Positions 8,426-16,891 are shown, counted from the first letter of the stretch. The stretch is 64,000 nt of DNA from CAYYWP01 sp050176585 (GCA_050176585.1 JBFXHX010000009.1:1-64000), one strand, 5' to 3'. The notes: generated by a model from the letters alone, not told the origin. A program made the numbers and translations.

Positions 8426-9433
8426 TCAGCCGCGTTCGTGCAACACGCGCTCGGCGATCTGCACGGCGTTCACAGCACCGCCCGTGCGCAGCCCGTCGAT
8501 GACGACCCACATCGACAGCGCGTGCGCTGAGCTCGGATCCTCGCGCAGGCGCGCGACTTGTGTAGCCTCCGAACCGCTCGCATCGGCCACTGTCGGGAGC
8601 GAGTCGGTCTCCACCAGCAGCACCCCCGGCGCCCTCCGCAGCAGCTGCGCAGCGTCATTCGCACTCAGAGGTCGGGCCATTTTGATCGACACGGTGTACG
8701 CTTGGCCGTAGAACGTCGGTACGCATACGGCGGTGACGCTGAGGCGTAAGTCGGGCAAGTCGAGAACCCGGCGAAGCTGCGATTCGATTCCCAATTCGTG
8801 CGTGGTCCATCCATCCGGCCCGACATCGCCCACCTGCGGCGACAGATTGAAAGCGACCCGGTACGGTAATATGCCCGGACCCGGGCTCGTGCCGGTGAGG
8901 AGCTCCCGAGTTTCGCGCGCCAGTTGCTCGATAGCTTGCGGCCCGGCGTGCGACACAGGCTCTAGGGCGGTCACGACCACGCGGCGCAACTCGGCTACAG
9001 CATGAAGGGGATGCAGCACCACGGACAGCGCGGTCGCGCCGGGCAACGGGCAGGCGAACACGGCGCGATCGAGCGCCTCGGCAATCGTGTCGCCGTTGAC
9101 CTCCGGTACGATGAACGCCGCCTCGTCCTCCGCCAGTGATTGGATCACGTCGATGACGATCGCCCGCGCCGCCCGGCTCCGCTCCACTGCCGCAGCCGAC
9201 GCGGCTGCAGGGCCGCACAGGAAAACGACGTCGACACCGTCCAGATCGACGGGCTCGCCCGGTAGCAGCGGCGCCGGTAAATCCTCCCGGACGAGATCGG
9301 CGCCTTCTTCGGTTGTGTCGTACAAGCGCCATTCGCGGACTGGGAGGCCGCGTTCCAGCGCGGCGGCCTGTACTTCGCGCCCGATCTGACTCGCGGCCCC
9401 GACGACCGCCAGGACCCAACCGCGGCCGTTCAT
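8426..9433 (-). CDS. Aspartate-semialdehyde dehydrogenase-fold protein without catalytic residues (USG-1-like)
   Basis: The 335-residue protein has the ASD fold: an N-terminal Rossmann start (AVVGAASQIGREV) and the dimerisation domain. The catalytic sites are altered. Where ASD has ANPNCST, this protein reads ACPLPGAT (127-134), putting Pro131 at the nucleophilic Cys. The TYQAVSGAG segment reads TALEPVSHAG. The substrate Arg and the acid/base His of RVPVxxGHS become Cys237 and Gln244 (CVPTFYGQ). It therefore probably does not reduce aspartyl phosphate. E. coli USG-1 is a comparable homologue upstream of truA. The start overlaps the leuB stop (ATGA). An automatic asd label would be misleading. 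Confidence 0.75.
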   Translation of the reverse strand: MNGRGWVLAVVGAASQIGREVQAAALERGLPVREWRLYDTTEEGADLVREDLPAPLLPGEPVDLDGVDVVFLCGPAAASAAAVERSRAARAIVIDVIQSLAEDEAAFIVPEVNGDTIAEALDRAVFACPLPGATALSVVLHPLHAVAELRRVVVTALEPVSHAGPQAIEQLARETRELLTGTSPGPGILPYRVAFNLSPQVGDVGPDGWTTHELGIESQLRRVLDLPDLRLSVTAVCVPTFYGQAYTVSIKMARPLSANDAAQLLRRAPGVLLVETDSLPTVADASGSEATQVARLREDPSSAHALSMWVVIDGLRTGGAVNAVQIAERVLHERG

Positions 9434-10536
9434 GGCGTGCCGCGCGCGAGCGCTTCGCGAACCGCTGCACCCATGGCGCGGCAGCCGACGACCGAGCTGC
9501 CGTCTTGACGGATGTCGGCAGTGCGTACGCCGCCGGCGACCACCGCAGACACGGCGGCTTCGATGGCCCGCGCGGCCGCGGGCTGCTGTAGCGAGTGCTC
9601 GAGCAGCATGGCCGCGGAAAGGATCGCGCCAAGCGGGTTCGCCGCATCGCGCCCCGCGATATCAGGCGCGCTGCCGTGAATGGGCTCGAAGAGTCCGCGC
9701 CGCGCGCCCTGATCATTGCGCGCGTCGCCGAGCGAGGCCGAGGGCAGCATCCCGAGCGAGCCGGTGAGCATGGCCGCCTCGTCGGTGAGAATGTCGCCGA
9801 ACATGTTCTCGGTGAGGACGACGTCGAAGTCGCGCGGCCGGCGGAGCAGGTGCATGGTCATCGAGTCCACCAACAGATCATCGCAGGTGACGTCCGGAAA
9901 CTCGCGCGCGACCTCATGCGTCACCTCGCGCCATAACCGCGAGGTGGCCAGGATGTTCGCCTTGTCCACCTGCGTCACGCGCTTGCGGCGCTGCTGCGCC
10001 AGCTGAAACGCCAAACGCGCCACGCGCGCGACCTCGTGTTCCGTATACGCGATGGTGTCGACGGCGTGGCGCCCATCCGGGCCGGTGCGGCGTTCACTTG
10101 GTCGTCCAAAGTACACGCCGCCCGTGAGCTCGCGCACGAACAGCATATCCACGCCTTCGAGCAGCTCGCGCCTCAGTGGGGCCGCCGCCATCAACGCCGC
10201 GTTCGGGACAACCGGCCGGATATTCGCGAAGAGCTCCAGCCCCCGGCGCAGGCCGAGCAACGCCTGTTCCGGGCGGACGGCGCTCTGCGGATTGTCCCAC
10301 TTCGGGCCACCGACGGCCCCCAATAGGATCGCGTCGCTCCGCCGCCCGAGCTCCAGGCTCTGGGGCGGCAGCGCGATCCCATGTCGATCGATCGCCGCAC
10401 CGCCGATCAGATCCTCTTCGAACCGCAACGCGAGGCCGAAGCGGTCCGCGCACTGCTCGAGCACTGCACGCGCTTCGCGCGTCACCTCGGGGCCAATCCC
10501 GTCCCCCGGGAAAACGGCTATCGTCGCAGACTGCAT
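9430..10536 (-). CDS. leuB: 3-isopropylmalate dehydrogenase
   Basis: NAD-dependent oxidative decarboxylation of 3-isopropylmalate in leucine synthesis. It has 368 residues. Visible motifs are the N-terminal AVFPGDGIGPEVTREA, the substrate loop (LRRGLELFANIRPV), VRELTGGVYFG, TQVDKANILATSRLWREV and the NAD site LFEPIHGSAPDIAGRDAANPLGAILSAAMLLE. A GAGGAG ribosome-binding site precedes the ATG, 10 bases after the leuA stop. leuC and leuD, which often lie between leuA and leuB, are not in the window. Confidence 0.95.
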   Translation of the reverse strand: MQSATIAVFPGDGIGPEVTREARAVLEQCADRFGLALRFEEDLIGGAAIDRHGIALPPQSLELGRRSDAILLGAVGGPKWDNPQSAVRPEQALLGLRRGLELFANIRPVVPNAALMAAAPLRRELLEGVDMLFVRELTGGVYFGRPSERRTGPDGRHAVDTIAYTEHEVARVARLAFQLAQQRRKRVTQVDKANILATSRLWREVTHEVAREFPDVTCDDLLVDSMTMHLLRRPRDFDVVLTENMFGDILTDEAAMLTGSLGMLPSASLGDARNDQGARRGLFEPIHGSAPDIAGRDAANPLGAILSAAMLLEHSLQQPAAARAIEAAVSAVVAGGVRTADIRQDGSSVVGCRAMGAAVREALARGTP

Positions 10537-10546
10537 GAACTCCTCC

Positions 10547-12100
10547 TCAGGGGCCGACGGTATCCTTCACGCGCGCATAGTGCCGGTGACGGTAGTCGAG
10601 CTTGTTAAGCGCGTTTGTGTAGGCCAGCGCGCTGGCCAGCAGGATGTCGGTGTGCACGCCGCGTCCGTTGGCCGTGAACTGTTGATCCCGCAACGTACAT
10701 GAGGCTTCGCCCTGCGCGTCCGCATCTGCCGTGATCGCGCTCACTTGATAGCGCGCCAGCTCGGGGTGCCGGCCGACCATGTCGCTGATGGCCTTGAAGC
10801 ACGCATCGACCATACCATCGCCGACCGCGGTCTGTTCCCGGTCCGCACCGTCGATCCGCATGCGCACACGCGCTTGCGGCGCCGCGCCGCTCAGTGAGGC
10901 CACGCTGATATCGAGCAGCTCGTAGCGGTCGGCCGTGCGCACTCCGGTCTCGGCCACCAGCGCAACGAGGTCCTCGTCATAGACGTGCTTCTTGCGGTCG
11001 GCCAAGGCCTTGAAGCGCGCGAAAGCTTCGTTCATGTCGACCTCGGCGAAGTCGACCCCGAGCTCGCGCAACCGCTCGGCGAAGGCGTGGCGGCCCGAGT
11101 GCTTGCCGAGCACGAGCTTGTTGCTGGCGAGCCCGACGCTTTCCGGGCGCATGATCTCGTAGGTCTGCTTGTCCTTGAGCACGCCATCCTGGTGGATACC
11201 GGCCTCGTGGGCAAACGCGTTATCACCGACGATCGGCTTGTTGATCGGGATTGGAATGCCGGTGATCTGGGAGAGCAGGCGGCTGGACGGATAGATCTGC
11301 TCCGTCCGTACGCCGACGTCAATATTGCCGAATACGTCGCGACGGGTTCTAATCGCCATCACCACCTCTTCCATCGACGTGTTGCCAGCTCGCTCGCCGA
11401 TCCCGTTGATCGTGCATTCGACTTGGCGCGCGCCCTTGCGCACCGCCGCCAAGGAGTTGGCGACGGCCATGCCGAGGTCGTTGTGGCAGTGCGCGCTCCA
11501 CGTGACGGCGCGTCCGCCGGGCGTGCGCTCAATCAATTGGCGGAACAGCGCGCCGAACTCGTGCGGGACGGCATAACCGGTCGTGTCCGGCACGTTCAGC
11601 ACGCTCGCGCCCGCCGCGATGACTTCACCGAACACTTGCACCAGGTATTCGGGGTCGCTGCGCGACGCGTCTTCCGCAGAGAACTCGATGTGGTCCAGGT
11701 GTTCCTTAGCGCGGCGCACCGCCCAACACGCGGCGTCGATCACCTCTTGGGGGCTCATCATGAGCTTGCGCGTCATGTGCAGCTCCGAGGTGGCGATGAA
11801 GACGTGAATACCCGGGCGCTTGGCCTTCGCCACGCTGCGCAGCGCGGCGTCGATATCGGCCGCCTTGGTACGCGCCAGGCTGAGCACCACGGGCGCGCTG
11901 ACCGCCGTCGCTACGCGCTCCACCGCGGCGGCATCTCCGTCGGAGGCCGCGGCAAAGCCGGCTTCGATCACGTCCACACCGAGCTTTTCGAGCTGGCGCG
12001 CCACCAGCAGCTTCTCCTCCACGTTCATGGTGGCGCCGGGCGACTGTTCACCGTCGCGCAAGGTCGTATCGAAAATCCGAACCGTATCCATCGCCGTCAT
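10547..12100 (-). CDS. leuA: 2-isopropylmalate synthase
   Basis: Condenses acetyl-CoA with 2-oxoisovalerate, the first committed step to leucine. It has 517 residues. DTTLRDGEQSPGA (11-23) is the catalytic signature and HCHNDLGMAVANSLAAV carries the metal-binding His pair. GNTSMEEVVMAI and the C-terminal regulatory domain (about 385-500) are present, so leucine feedback is likely. ATG 12100 (MTAMDTV) is favoured over 12091 because GAGAGGGG lies at the right distance. The gene follows a leader with attenuator features, described separately. Confidence 0.96.
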   Translation of the reverse strand: MTAMDTVRIFDTTLRDGEQSPGATMNVEEKLLVARQLEKLGVDVIEAGFAAASDGDAAAVERVATAVSAPVVLSLARTKAADIDAALRSVAKAKRPGIHVFIATSELHMTRKLMMSPQEVIDAACWAVRRAKEHLDHIEFSAEDASRSDPEYLVQVFGEVIAAGASVLNVPDTTGYAVPHEFGALFRQLIERTPGGRAVTWSAHCHNDLGMAVANSLAAVRKGARQVECTINGIGERAGNTSMEEVVMAIRTRRDVFGNIDVGVRTEQIYPSSRLLSQITGIPIPINKPIVGDNAFAHEAGIHQDGVLKDKQTYEIMRPESVGLASNKLVLGKHSGRHAFAERLRELGVDFAEVDMNEAFARFKALADRKKHVYDEDLVALVAETGVRTADRYELLDISVASLSGAAPQARVRMRIDGADREQTAVGDGMVDACFKAISDMVGRHPELARYQVSAITADADAQGEASCTLRDQQFTANGRGVHTDILLASALAYTNALNKLDYRHRHYARVKDTVGP

Positions 12101-12151
12101 CGCATCCCCTCTCGCTGCTCGGGCGACCCCGGGGAATCGGGTCGCGAAATC

Positions 12152-12185
12152 AAAAAGGCCACGGTCGACCCACCCGTGGCCTTTT
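12152..12185 (-). terminator. Attenuator terminator hairpin upstream of leuA
   Basis: On the minus strand AAAAGGCCACGG (12185-12174), a 9-base loop and CCGTGGCCTTTT (12164-12153) with one further T form a 12-bp stem with a T-run. It lies 52 bases before the leuA start and downstream of a Leu-rich leader ORF. A competing pairing is possible: CCCGCCCG (12215-12208) with CGGGTGGG (12176-12169) would disrupt the 5' arm and act as antiterminator. The same sequence is also terminator-like on the plus strand, but no plus-strand gene ends here. Confidence 0.8.
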
Positions 12186-12247
12186 GCGATTCGACTGGCG
12201 CAGACGGCGGGCGGGGTTCCCCTGCCCGTGGCGCCGTCGTCTTTGGG

Positions 12248-12310
12248 CTACCGATTTGCCGGCGCACCGAGCCCAGGGCGTAGTGCTAGCGCCAGGGATA
12301 GGGCTCGCAT
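12248..12310 (-). CDS. leuL: Leucine leader peptide of the leuA attenuator
   Basis: A 20-codon ORF, beginning MRALSLALALRPGLG, with five leucines. Four fall at codons 4, 6, 8 and 10, three of them CTA, a codon that appears rare in the neighbouring GC-rich genes (not counted). GGGCGGA lies 9 bases before the ATG as a possible ribosome-binding site; an in-frame ATG at 12331 would add seven residues. It stops about 62 bases before the terminator hairpin. Leu-codon stalling controlling termination is the standard model for leu operons; here it is inferred from sequence layout. Confidence 0.75.
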   Translation of the reverse strand: MRALSLALALRPGLGAPANR

Positions 12311-12340
12311 GCTCGGCAATCCGCCCGTCATCGCGCGTGG

Positions 12341-12369
12341 ACCCTAAAGCAGCCCTGAAGTTCTGTCAA
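12341..12369 (-). promoter_or_regulatory. Promoter of the leu leader
   Basis: On the minus strand TTGACA (12369-12364), a 17-base spacer and TAGGGT (12346-12341). The -35 hexamer overlaps the pssA stop codon. A start near 12334 puts the whole leader ORF and terminator in the transcript. Confidence 0.65.
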
Positions 12370-13196
12370 GCCGCGCGCGGTGCGGCACGACGCAGCAGGC
12401 GTCCCGCCCACGTCCACAGCACGCGCGCCGGTCCCGATACTGCGTAGAGGAAGAACACGGCGAAAATAAAGATCTGCGGCTCGGCGATGAGGAGCTTCAG
12501 GACCAAGATCCCGGCGAGGAGCACCCAGAACGGCTGCCGTCGATGGATATCGATCTCTTTGAAGCTGAAATACGGTACGCTGCTCACCATCAACCCCGCC
12601 AACGCGTACACCATCAGCAGCACGATCAGATGCCGATACGTCGCGCCGCTGCCGCCGAAAAAGTAGTAGAGCATCACGGTCGACGCGATGACTTCGGCCG
12701 CCGCCGGAATCGGCAACCCGATGAAGTGACGCTTTTGGTCGCTGTCGTACAGCACGTTGAAGCGCGCCAGCCGCAGCGCCCCGCACGTGACGTACAGCGC
12801 CGCCGCGAGCCAGCCGAACGTGCCCCACGGCTCCAGCGCCCAGCGGTAGACCAAGAGCGCGGGGGCGACGCCGAATGCCACCAGATCGCAGAGCGAATCG
12901 TATTCGATGCCGAAGCGCGATGTGGTTTTCGTCAGGCGCGCGATGCGCCCGTCGAGCATGTCGAACACGTTCGCGGCCATGATAGCCACGGCGGCGAGCA
13001 GAAACTCGCCGCGGACGCTGCCGATCAGCGAGTAGCAGCCACAGAAAAGGCCCGCAGTGGTGAGCAGGTTCGGCAGCAGGTAGACGCCCTTCCGCAACCG
13101 GACGTCGACGAGACGCGGGGCCGCGCTGCGGCCGCCGGCGACGCGCTCGTCACTCGCACCCCGATTCTCGCCGCCGCGGAATGCGCTCGCCGCCAT
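12366..13196 (-). CDS. pssA: CDP-diacylglycerol--serine O-phosphatidyltransferase
   Basis: An inner-membrane enzyme making phosphatidylserine from CDP-diacylglycerol and serine. The CDP-alcohol phosphatidyltransferase signature DxxDGxxARx8GxxxDxxxD is complete at residues 79-104. The 276 residues include several hydrophobic spans (40-75, 105-260) and a non-conserved N-terminal extension of about 35 residues, so a later start is possible. It lies 8 bases after ilvC. The partner decarboxylase psd, often adjacent, is absent from the window. Confidence 0.92.
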   Translation of the reverse strand: MAASAFRGGENRGASDERVAGGRSAAPRLVDVRLRKGVYLLPNLLTTAGLFCGCYSLIGSVRGEFLLAAVAIMAANVFDMLDGRIARLTKTTSRFGIEYDSLCDLVAFGVAPALLVYRWALEPWGTFGWLAAALYVTCGALRLARFNVLYDSDQKRHFIGLPIPAAAEVIASTVMLYYFFGGSGATYRHLIVLLMVYALAGLMVSSVPYFSFKEIDIHRRQPFWVLLAGILVLKLLIAEPQIFIFAVFFLYAVSGPARVLWTWAGRLLRRAAPRAA

Positions 13197-13204
13197 TCAC
13201 GCCG

Positions 13205-14221
13205 TCAGTTCTTCGAGCGATCGACCAGGCGATCGGACGCCAGCCAAGGCATCATGGTGCGCAGCCGCGTGCCAACCTCTTCGATCGGATGATGCTCGGC
13301 TTCCTTACGCAATTCGCGGAAATGCGGCATTCCGACGCGGTGCTCCGTCATCCACTCGTCAGCGAACTTGCCGCTCTGGATGTCTGCGAGAATCGCTTTC
13401 ATGGCCTGACGAGCCTCCGGCCCGATCACGCGCTTGCCGCGCGTCATGTCGCCATACTCGGCCGTGTTGCTGATCGAGTAGCGCATGTTGTGAATGCCGC
13501 CCTCGTAGATGAGATCGACGATCAGCTTCACCTCATGCAGGCACTCGAAGTACGCCATTTCTGGGCTGTACCCCGCCTCCACCAACGTTTCGTATCCGGC
13601 CCGAATGAGCTCGGTGAGGCCACCGCACAGAACCGACTGCTCACCGAACAGATCCGTCTCGGTCTCTTCCTTGAACGTGGTTTCAAGTACGGCCGCCCGC
13701 GTGCCCCCAATCGCCTTGGCATAGGCGAGCCCGAGCGCGCGCGTATCGCCACTGGGGTCCTGATGGATAGCTAATAGGCACGGCACACCGCGGCCTTTTT
13801 GAAACTCGCTTCGCACGAGATGCCCCGGCCCCTTCGGAGCCACCATGAACACGTTCAAACCAGCGTCCGGTACGATGCCTTTGAAGTGAATGTTGAACCC
13901 GTGCGCGAACGCGAGGTACTTGCCCTTCCCCATACCGGACGCGATTTCGCGCTGGTACAGCTCCGCGCCGAGTTCGTCGGGAACCAACATCATGACCACG
14001 TCGGCATCGCGCGCCGCGGCGCCCGGCTCCAGCACCGTGAAGCCGGCGGCCTCGGCCTTTTTCCAGGACTGGCCGTTTCTCCGCAGCCCGACCGTGACCG
14101 CGACGCCGCTGTCGCGCAGATTGTTGGCATGCGCGTGTCCCTGGCTGCCGTAGCCAATCACCGCCACGCGCCGGTTCGTGATGGGCTCCAGATCGGCATC
14201 GCGGTCGTAGTAAATCTTCAT
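13205..14221 (-). CDS. ilvC: Ketol-acid reductoisomerase (class I)
   Basis: Isomerises and reduces acetolactate or acetohydroxybutyrate with NADPH in valine and isoleucine synthesis. The 338 residues fit the short class I form. VAVIGYGSQGHAHANNLRDS (19-38) is the Rossmann loop, and the following RRNGQSW loop carries residues typical of NADPH preference. The C-terminal knotted domain has the metal ligands in ETDLFGEQSVLCGG and YFECLHEVKLIVDLIYEGG. Its ATG overlaps the ilvN stop (ATGA), so the two are coupled. Confidence 0.96.
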   Translation of the reverse strand: MKIYYDRDADLEPITNRRVAVIGYGSQGHAHANNLRDSGVAVTVGLRRNGQSWKKAEAAGFTVLEPGAAARDADVVMMLVPDELGAELYQREIASGMGKGKYLAFAHGFNIHFKGIVPDAGLNVFMVAPKGPGHLVRSEFQKGRGVPCLLAIHQDPSGDTRALGLAYAKAIGGTRAAVLETTFKEETETDLFGEQSVLCGGLTELIRAGYETLVEAGYSPEMAYFECLHEVKLIVDLIYEGGIHNMRYSISNTAEYGDMTRGKRVIGPEARQAMKAILADIQSGKFADEWMTEHRVGMPHFRELRKEAEHHPIEEVGTRLRTMMPWLASDRLVDRSKN

Positions 14222-14736
14222 GCCACTCGCTCCTTTGTGCCTCGCGACCCCCGCAACAGCTGCATGCCGCGATGCATCGCGACCTTGCCAGTGCGGGCGA
14301 TCTCCTTAATGCCGAGCGGCTTGAGGAGCTCGAGCAAGGCGGTGATCTTGTCTTCGGAGCCGGTCACCTCGATCAGGTAGGACTGTGGGCTCACGTCAAT
14401 GACGTTGCAACGAAAGATGTCGACTATGTGCATCACTTCAGCGCGCGTCTGCTGATCCGCGGTCACCTTGATCAGCGCGAGCTCGCGTTCGACATGGCTG
14501 GCTTCCGTGAAATCCTGCACTTCGATCACGCTGACCAGCTTGTGCAGCTGCTTGTTGATCTGCTCCACGACCTGATCATCACCGCGCGTGACCAGCGTGA
14601 TTCGCGATACGGCGGTGTCGAGCGTCTCCGCCACCGTGAGGCTCTCGATATTGAACCCGCGCCCGCTGAATAGGCCGGCGATGCGTGCCAGCACGCCGAA
14701 CTCGTTTTCGACCAGAATCGAAATGGTATGGCGCAT
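14218..14736 (-). CDS. ilvN: Acetolactate synthase small (regulatory) subunit
   Basis: The regulatory subunit that confers valine feedback on acetolactate synthase. It has 172 residues, the IlvH-type length. The N-terminal ACT domain starts RHTISILVENEFGVLARIAG with GLFSGRGFNIESLTVAET, followed by the second ACT-like half ending in LLKPLGIKEIARTGKVAMHRG. The catalytic subunit ilvB, normally directly upstream, is missing here: the preceding gene is a DUF465 protein. Confidence 0.95.
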   Translation of the reverse strand: MRHTISILVENEFGVLARIAGLFSGRGFNIESLTVAETLDTAVSRITLVTRGDDQVVEQINKQLHKLVSVIEVQDFTEASHVERELALIKVTADQQTRAEVMHIVDIFRCNVIDVSPQSYLIEVTGSEDKITALLELLKPLGIKEIARTGKVAMHRGMQLLRGSRGTKERVA

Positions 14737-14817
14737 GGGGATGGATTCTATCCGGCGCGGCGCAGACCCGCGACACGGGATACGGACGGGAACAGGATGT
14801 TGGGCCGGGACCGCCGA

Positions 14818-15042
14818 TCAGGCGGTGCGATAGCGCCCGAGGATCTCCATGATGCGGTCTTTTCCCGCTAACTTGACCTTCTGGATCCGCTTGCGTTCGA
14901 GCTCTTCATCCGGCGTGAGGAAGTGCTTATGCTGCAGCGCAGAGAGCTGTTTTTCGAGCTCGAGATGTTCCTCATAGTATCGTTTGAGTTCCGGGTCGCG
15001 GCCGAGGAGCGAGCGAATCAGGTCCTCTTCGTACTTCTCCAT
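14818..15042 (-). CDS. DUF465 (YdcH-like) small protein
   Basis: A 74-residue charged protein. The pattern LLGRDPELKRYYEEHLELEKQLSAL...FLTPDEELERKRIQKVKLAGKDRIMEIL is the DUF465 family signature: two helices predicted as an antiparallel coiled coil. The function is unknown. It stands alone between tsaB and ilvN, with 66 and 81 bases on either side. Confidence 0.85.
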   Translation of the reverse strand: MEKYEEDLIRSLLGRDPELKRYYEEHLELEKQLSALQHKHFLTPDEELERKRIQKVKLAGKDRIMEILGRYRTA

Positions 15043-15070
15043 ACATCAACTCCCCGGGGCAGCGGGAGCT

Positions 15071-15097
15071 TTAGCTCAGCCCCCCGGCCCCTGTCAA
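15071..15097 (-). promoter_or_regulatory. Possible promoter of the DUF465 gene
   Basis: A perfect -35 TTGACA (15097-15092) lies between tsaB and the DUF465 ATG, with an A-rich stretch (AAAAAT) just upstream. The -10 is poor: CTAAAG or TAAAGC, 17-18 bases on. A very G-rich spacer separates them. Confidence 0.3.
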
Positions 15098-15108
15098 TTT
15101 TTCCACAT

Positions 15109-15810
15109 TTATTCAGTGGATACGGCTCTGGAGCCAGCGCCGAGCTCCGCCTCTGACGCGCGGCAATAGCGCGGCTCGAGCACGTCCAAATCGTCCGGCC
15201 CACCCGCGGTGAAGCGCCGCGCCCCCAGACGGGCGACCACCACTCCGCTGGGCGGGGAGCTGGTGAGCGAAACCCGCTCGAGGCTGCCGCCCGCTGCTGC
15301 CGCCCACACGTCCGGGTATGCCTCGACGCCATCGCCGACCAGCGTTCCCGGCGCGCTCAGGCGGGCTGCCAGGTATTGTGGCGCGATCGCCATGGCGGGG
15401 AGCACGGTCTCGACCGTATCGCCGCGCCAGCGGAACGCAGCCGTGTATACTTCGCCCTTGCGCGCGTCGAGTACCGGCCAGACTGTTCCTGGGCGCGGTC
15501 CGACGGCTATGGCGTAGGCCTCCAGCGTCGGTACGCCCACCAACGGGAGCGGCGCGGCGAGCGCTAGGCCCTTGGCCACGCTCAGCCCAATGCGCAGGCC
15601 CGTAAACGAACCCGGGCCGAGCGACACCGCGAGTAGGTCGAGGCTGGCGAGCGAGTGGCCCGCGCCCGCCAACACGTCGTCGATCAGCGGCAGCACCGTG
15701 CGCGCGTGGCTGCCGGCCATGGGCGCCATACGCTCGCCCGCCAAGGCGCCATCGACGATCAATCCGACGCTGGCAATGCGCGTGGCGGTGTCGATGCCGA
15801 GCACCCGCAC
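15109..15810 (-). CDS. tsaB: tRNA threonylcarbamoyladenosine biosynthesis protein TsaB
   Basis: A non-catalytic partner of TsaD in t6A modification of ANN-decoding tRNAs. It has 233 residues. Visible are the ASKHA-type start MRVLGIDTATRIASVGL, the segment SHARTVLPLIDDVLAGAG and the hallmark LAVSLGPGSFTGLRIGLSVAKGLA. The start is 7 bases after the rseP stop, so it belongs to the rpsB-to-rseP transcription unit. Confidence 0.93.
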   Translation of the reverse strand: MRVLGIDTATRIASVGLIVDGALAGERMAPMAGSHARTVLPLIDDVLAGAGHSLASLDLLAVSLGPGSFTGLRIGLSVAKGLALAAPLPLVGVPTLEAYAIAVGPRPGTVWPVLDARKGEVYTAAFRWRGDTVETVLPAMAIAPQYLAARLSAPGTLVGDGVEAYPDVWAAAAGGSLERVSLTSSPPSGVVVARLGARRFTAGGPDDLDVLEPRYCRASEAELGAGSRAVSTE

Positions 15811-15817
15811 GCGCGCG

Positions 15818-16891
15818 TCAGCCCCATCCGCGGACGATACGCAGGATGTCGTTGTAGAAAGCGAAGGTCATCAAGCCGATCAGGATGACCAAACCGACCT
15901 GCTGGGCGATCTCCCGGTGTCGGGTATTCAGCGGCCGGCGCATCACCGCTTCGATCAGAATGAACACGAGATGTCCGCCGTCCAGGATCGGAATCGGCAG
16001 CAGGTTCAGCACCCCGAGATTGATGCTGATAACGGCCGTGAAGAGGAGCAGGGATTCGAGTCCGACCTGTGCCTGCTGGCCGGCCGCCTGTACGATCAGG
16101 ATCGGCCCGCCAATGTCGTTGGCGGAGATCTTTCCTTGCAGCATTTTCACGATGCTGAGGAGCAGGGTCTTAATCCACCACACCGTCTGTTCGGCGCCGG
16201 CGGCGACGGCTTGCGCAGGACCGACGGACACCTGCGTGAACCCGCGTTCGATGCCGATCACGTAGGCCTCGCCCACCACTTCGCCGAAGATATTCTTCTC
16301 GGGCTTGGCTTCGGGGGTGACCGCAATCTGCACTGGCGCGCCATCGCGCTGCACAGTGAGCGTGACCGTCTTACCGCCGCTGTTCCGAATCGCGTTCGAC
16401 AACTCCTCCCAGTTCGCGACCGGTCGGCCGTCCACCGCTACGACGACGTCACCCGCGCGCAGGCCGGCGCGTTCCGCGGGCATGCCGGCGACGGCACCGC
16501 CGATCTCCGGGCGGTCCACCGGCATTCGTTGGCCGTACACCGCGGCCACCAATGCAAACGCTAAGAACGCGAAGATGAGATTGAACGCCGGCCCCGCCAA
16601 TACGATCGCCGCCCGCCGCCAGAGCGGCTGATGAGAGAACGAGATGCGGGGGTCCACCGGCTCGGGAGCGTCGACCTCCTCCCCAACCATCTTCACGTAC
16701 CCGCCGAATGGGATGGCGCTCACGGTGTATTCCGTGCCGCCGACCGTCCGACTGAACAAGCGCGGGCCGAAGCCGATCGAAAACCTCAGCACACCCACGC
16801 CGCACAGCTTCGCCACGATAAAATGGCCAAACTCGTGCACGACAATGAGAATGCCGAGCACGACGAGAGCAGCGAAGAGTCCGGTCAACAT
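15818..16891 (-). CDS. rseP: RIP metalloprotease RseP (site-2 protease)
   Basis: An inner-membrane zinc protease that cleaves anti-sigma factors and remnant signal peptides within the membrane. The zinc motif VVHEFGHF is at residues 17-24 in the first membrane helix. One PDZ domain (about 110-190, GLRAGDVVVAVDGRPVANWEEL) follows, and the third ligand motif LNLLPIPILDGGHLVF is near 300. With 357 residues it is the one-PDZ form, shorter than E. coli RseP with two. It overlaps the cdsA stop by 7 bases. Confidence 0.93.
   Translation of the reverse strand: MLTGLFAALVVLGILIVVHEFGHFIVAKLCGVGVLRFSIGFGPRLFSRTVGGTEYTVSAIPFGGYVKMVGEEVDAPEPVDPRISFSHQPLWRRAAIVLAGPAFNLIFAFLAFALVAAVYGQRMPVDRPEIGGAVAGMPAERAGLRAGDVVVAVDGRPVANWEELSNAIRNSGGKTVTLTVQRDGAPVQIAVTPEAKPEKNIFGEVVGEAYVIGIERGFTQVSVGPAQAVAAGAEQTVWWIKTLLLSIVKMLQGKISANDIGGPILIVQAAGQQAQVGLESLLLFTAVISINLGVLNLLPIPILDGGHLVFILIEAVMRRPLNTRHREIAQQVGLVILIGLMTFAFYNDILRIVRGWG

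Noticed and set aside
9087..9433. Intact aspartate-semialdehyde dehydrogenase label for the gene upstream of truA
   Set aside because: The fold is there but the catalytic Cys, Arg and His positions are changed, so a functional asd assignment is not supported.
10985..12283. Plus-strand open frame of 432 codons
   Set aside because: Antisense to leuA and its leader; no start signal.
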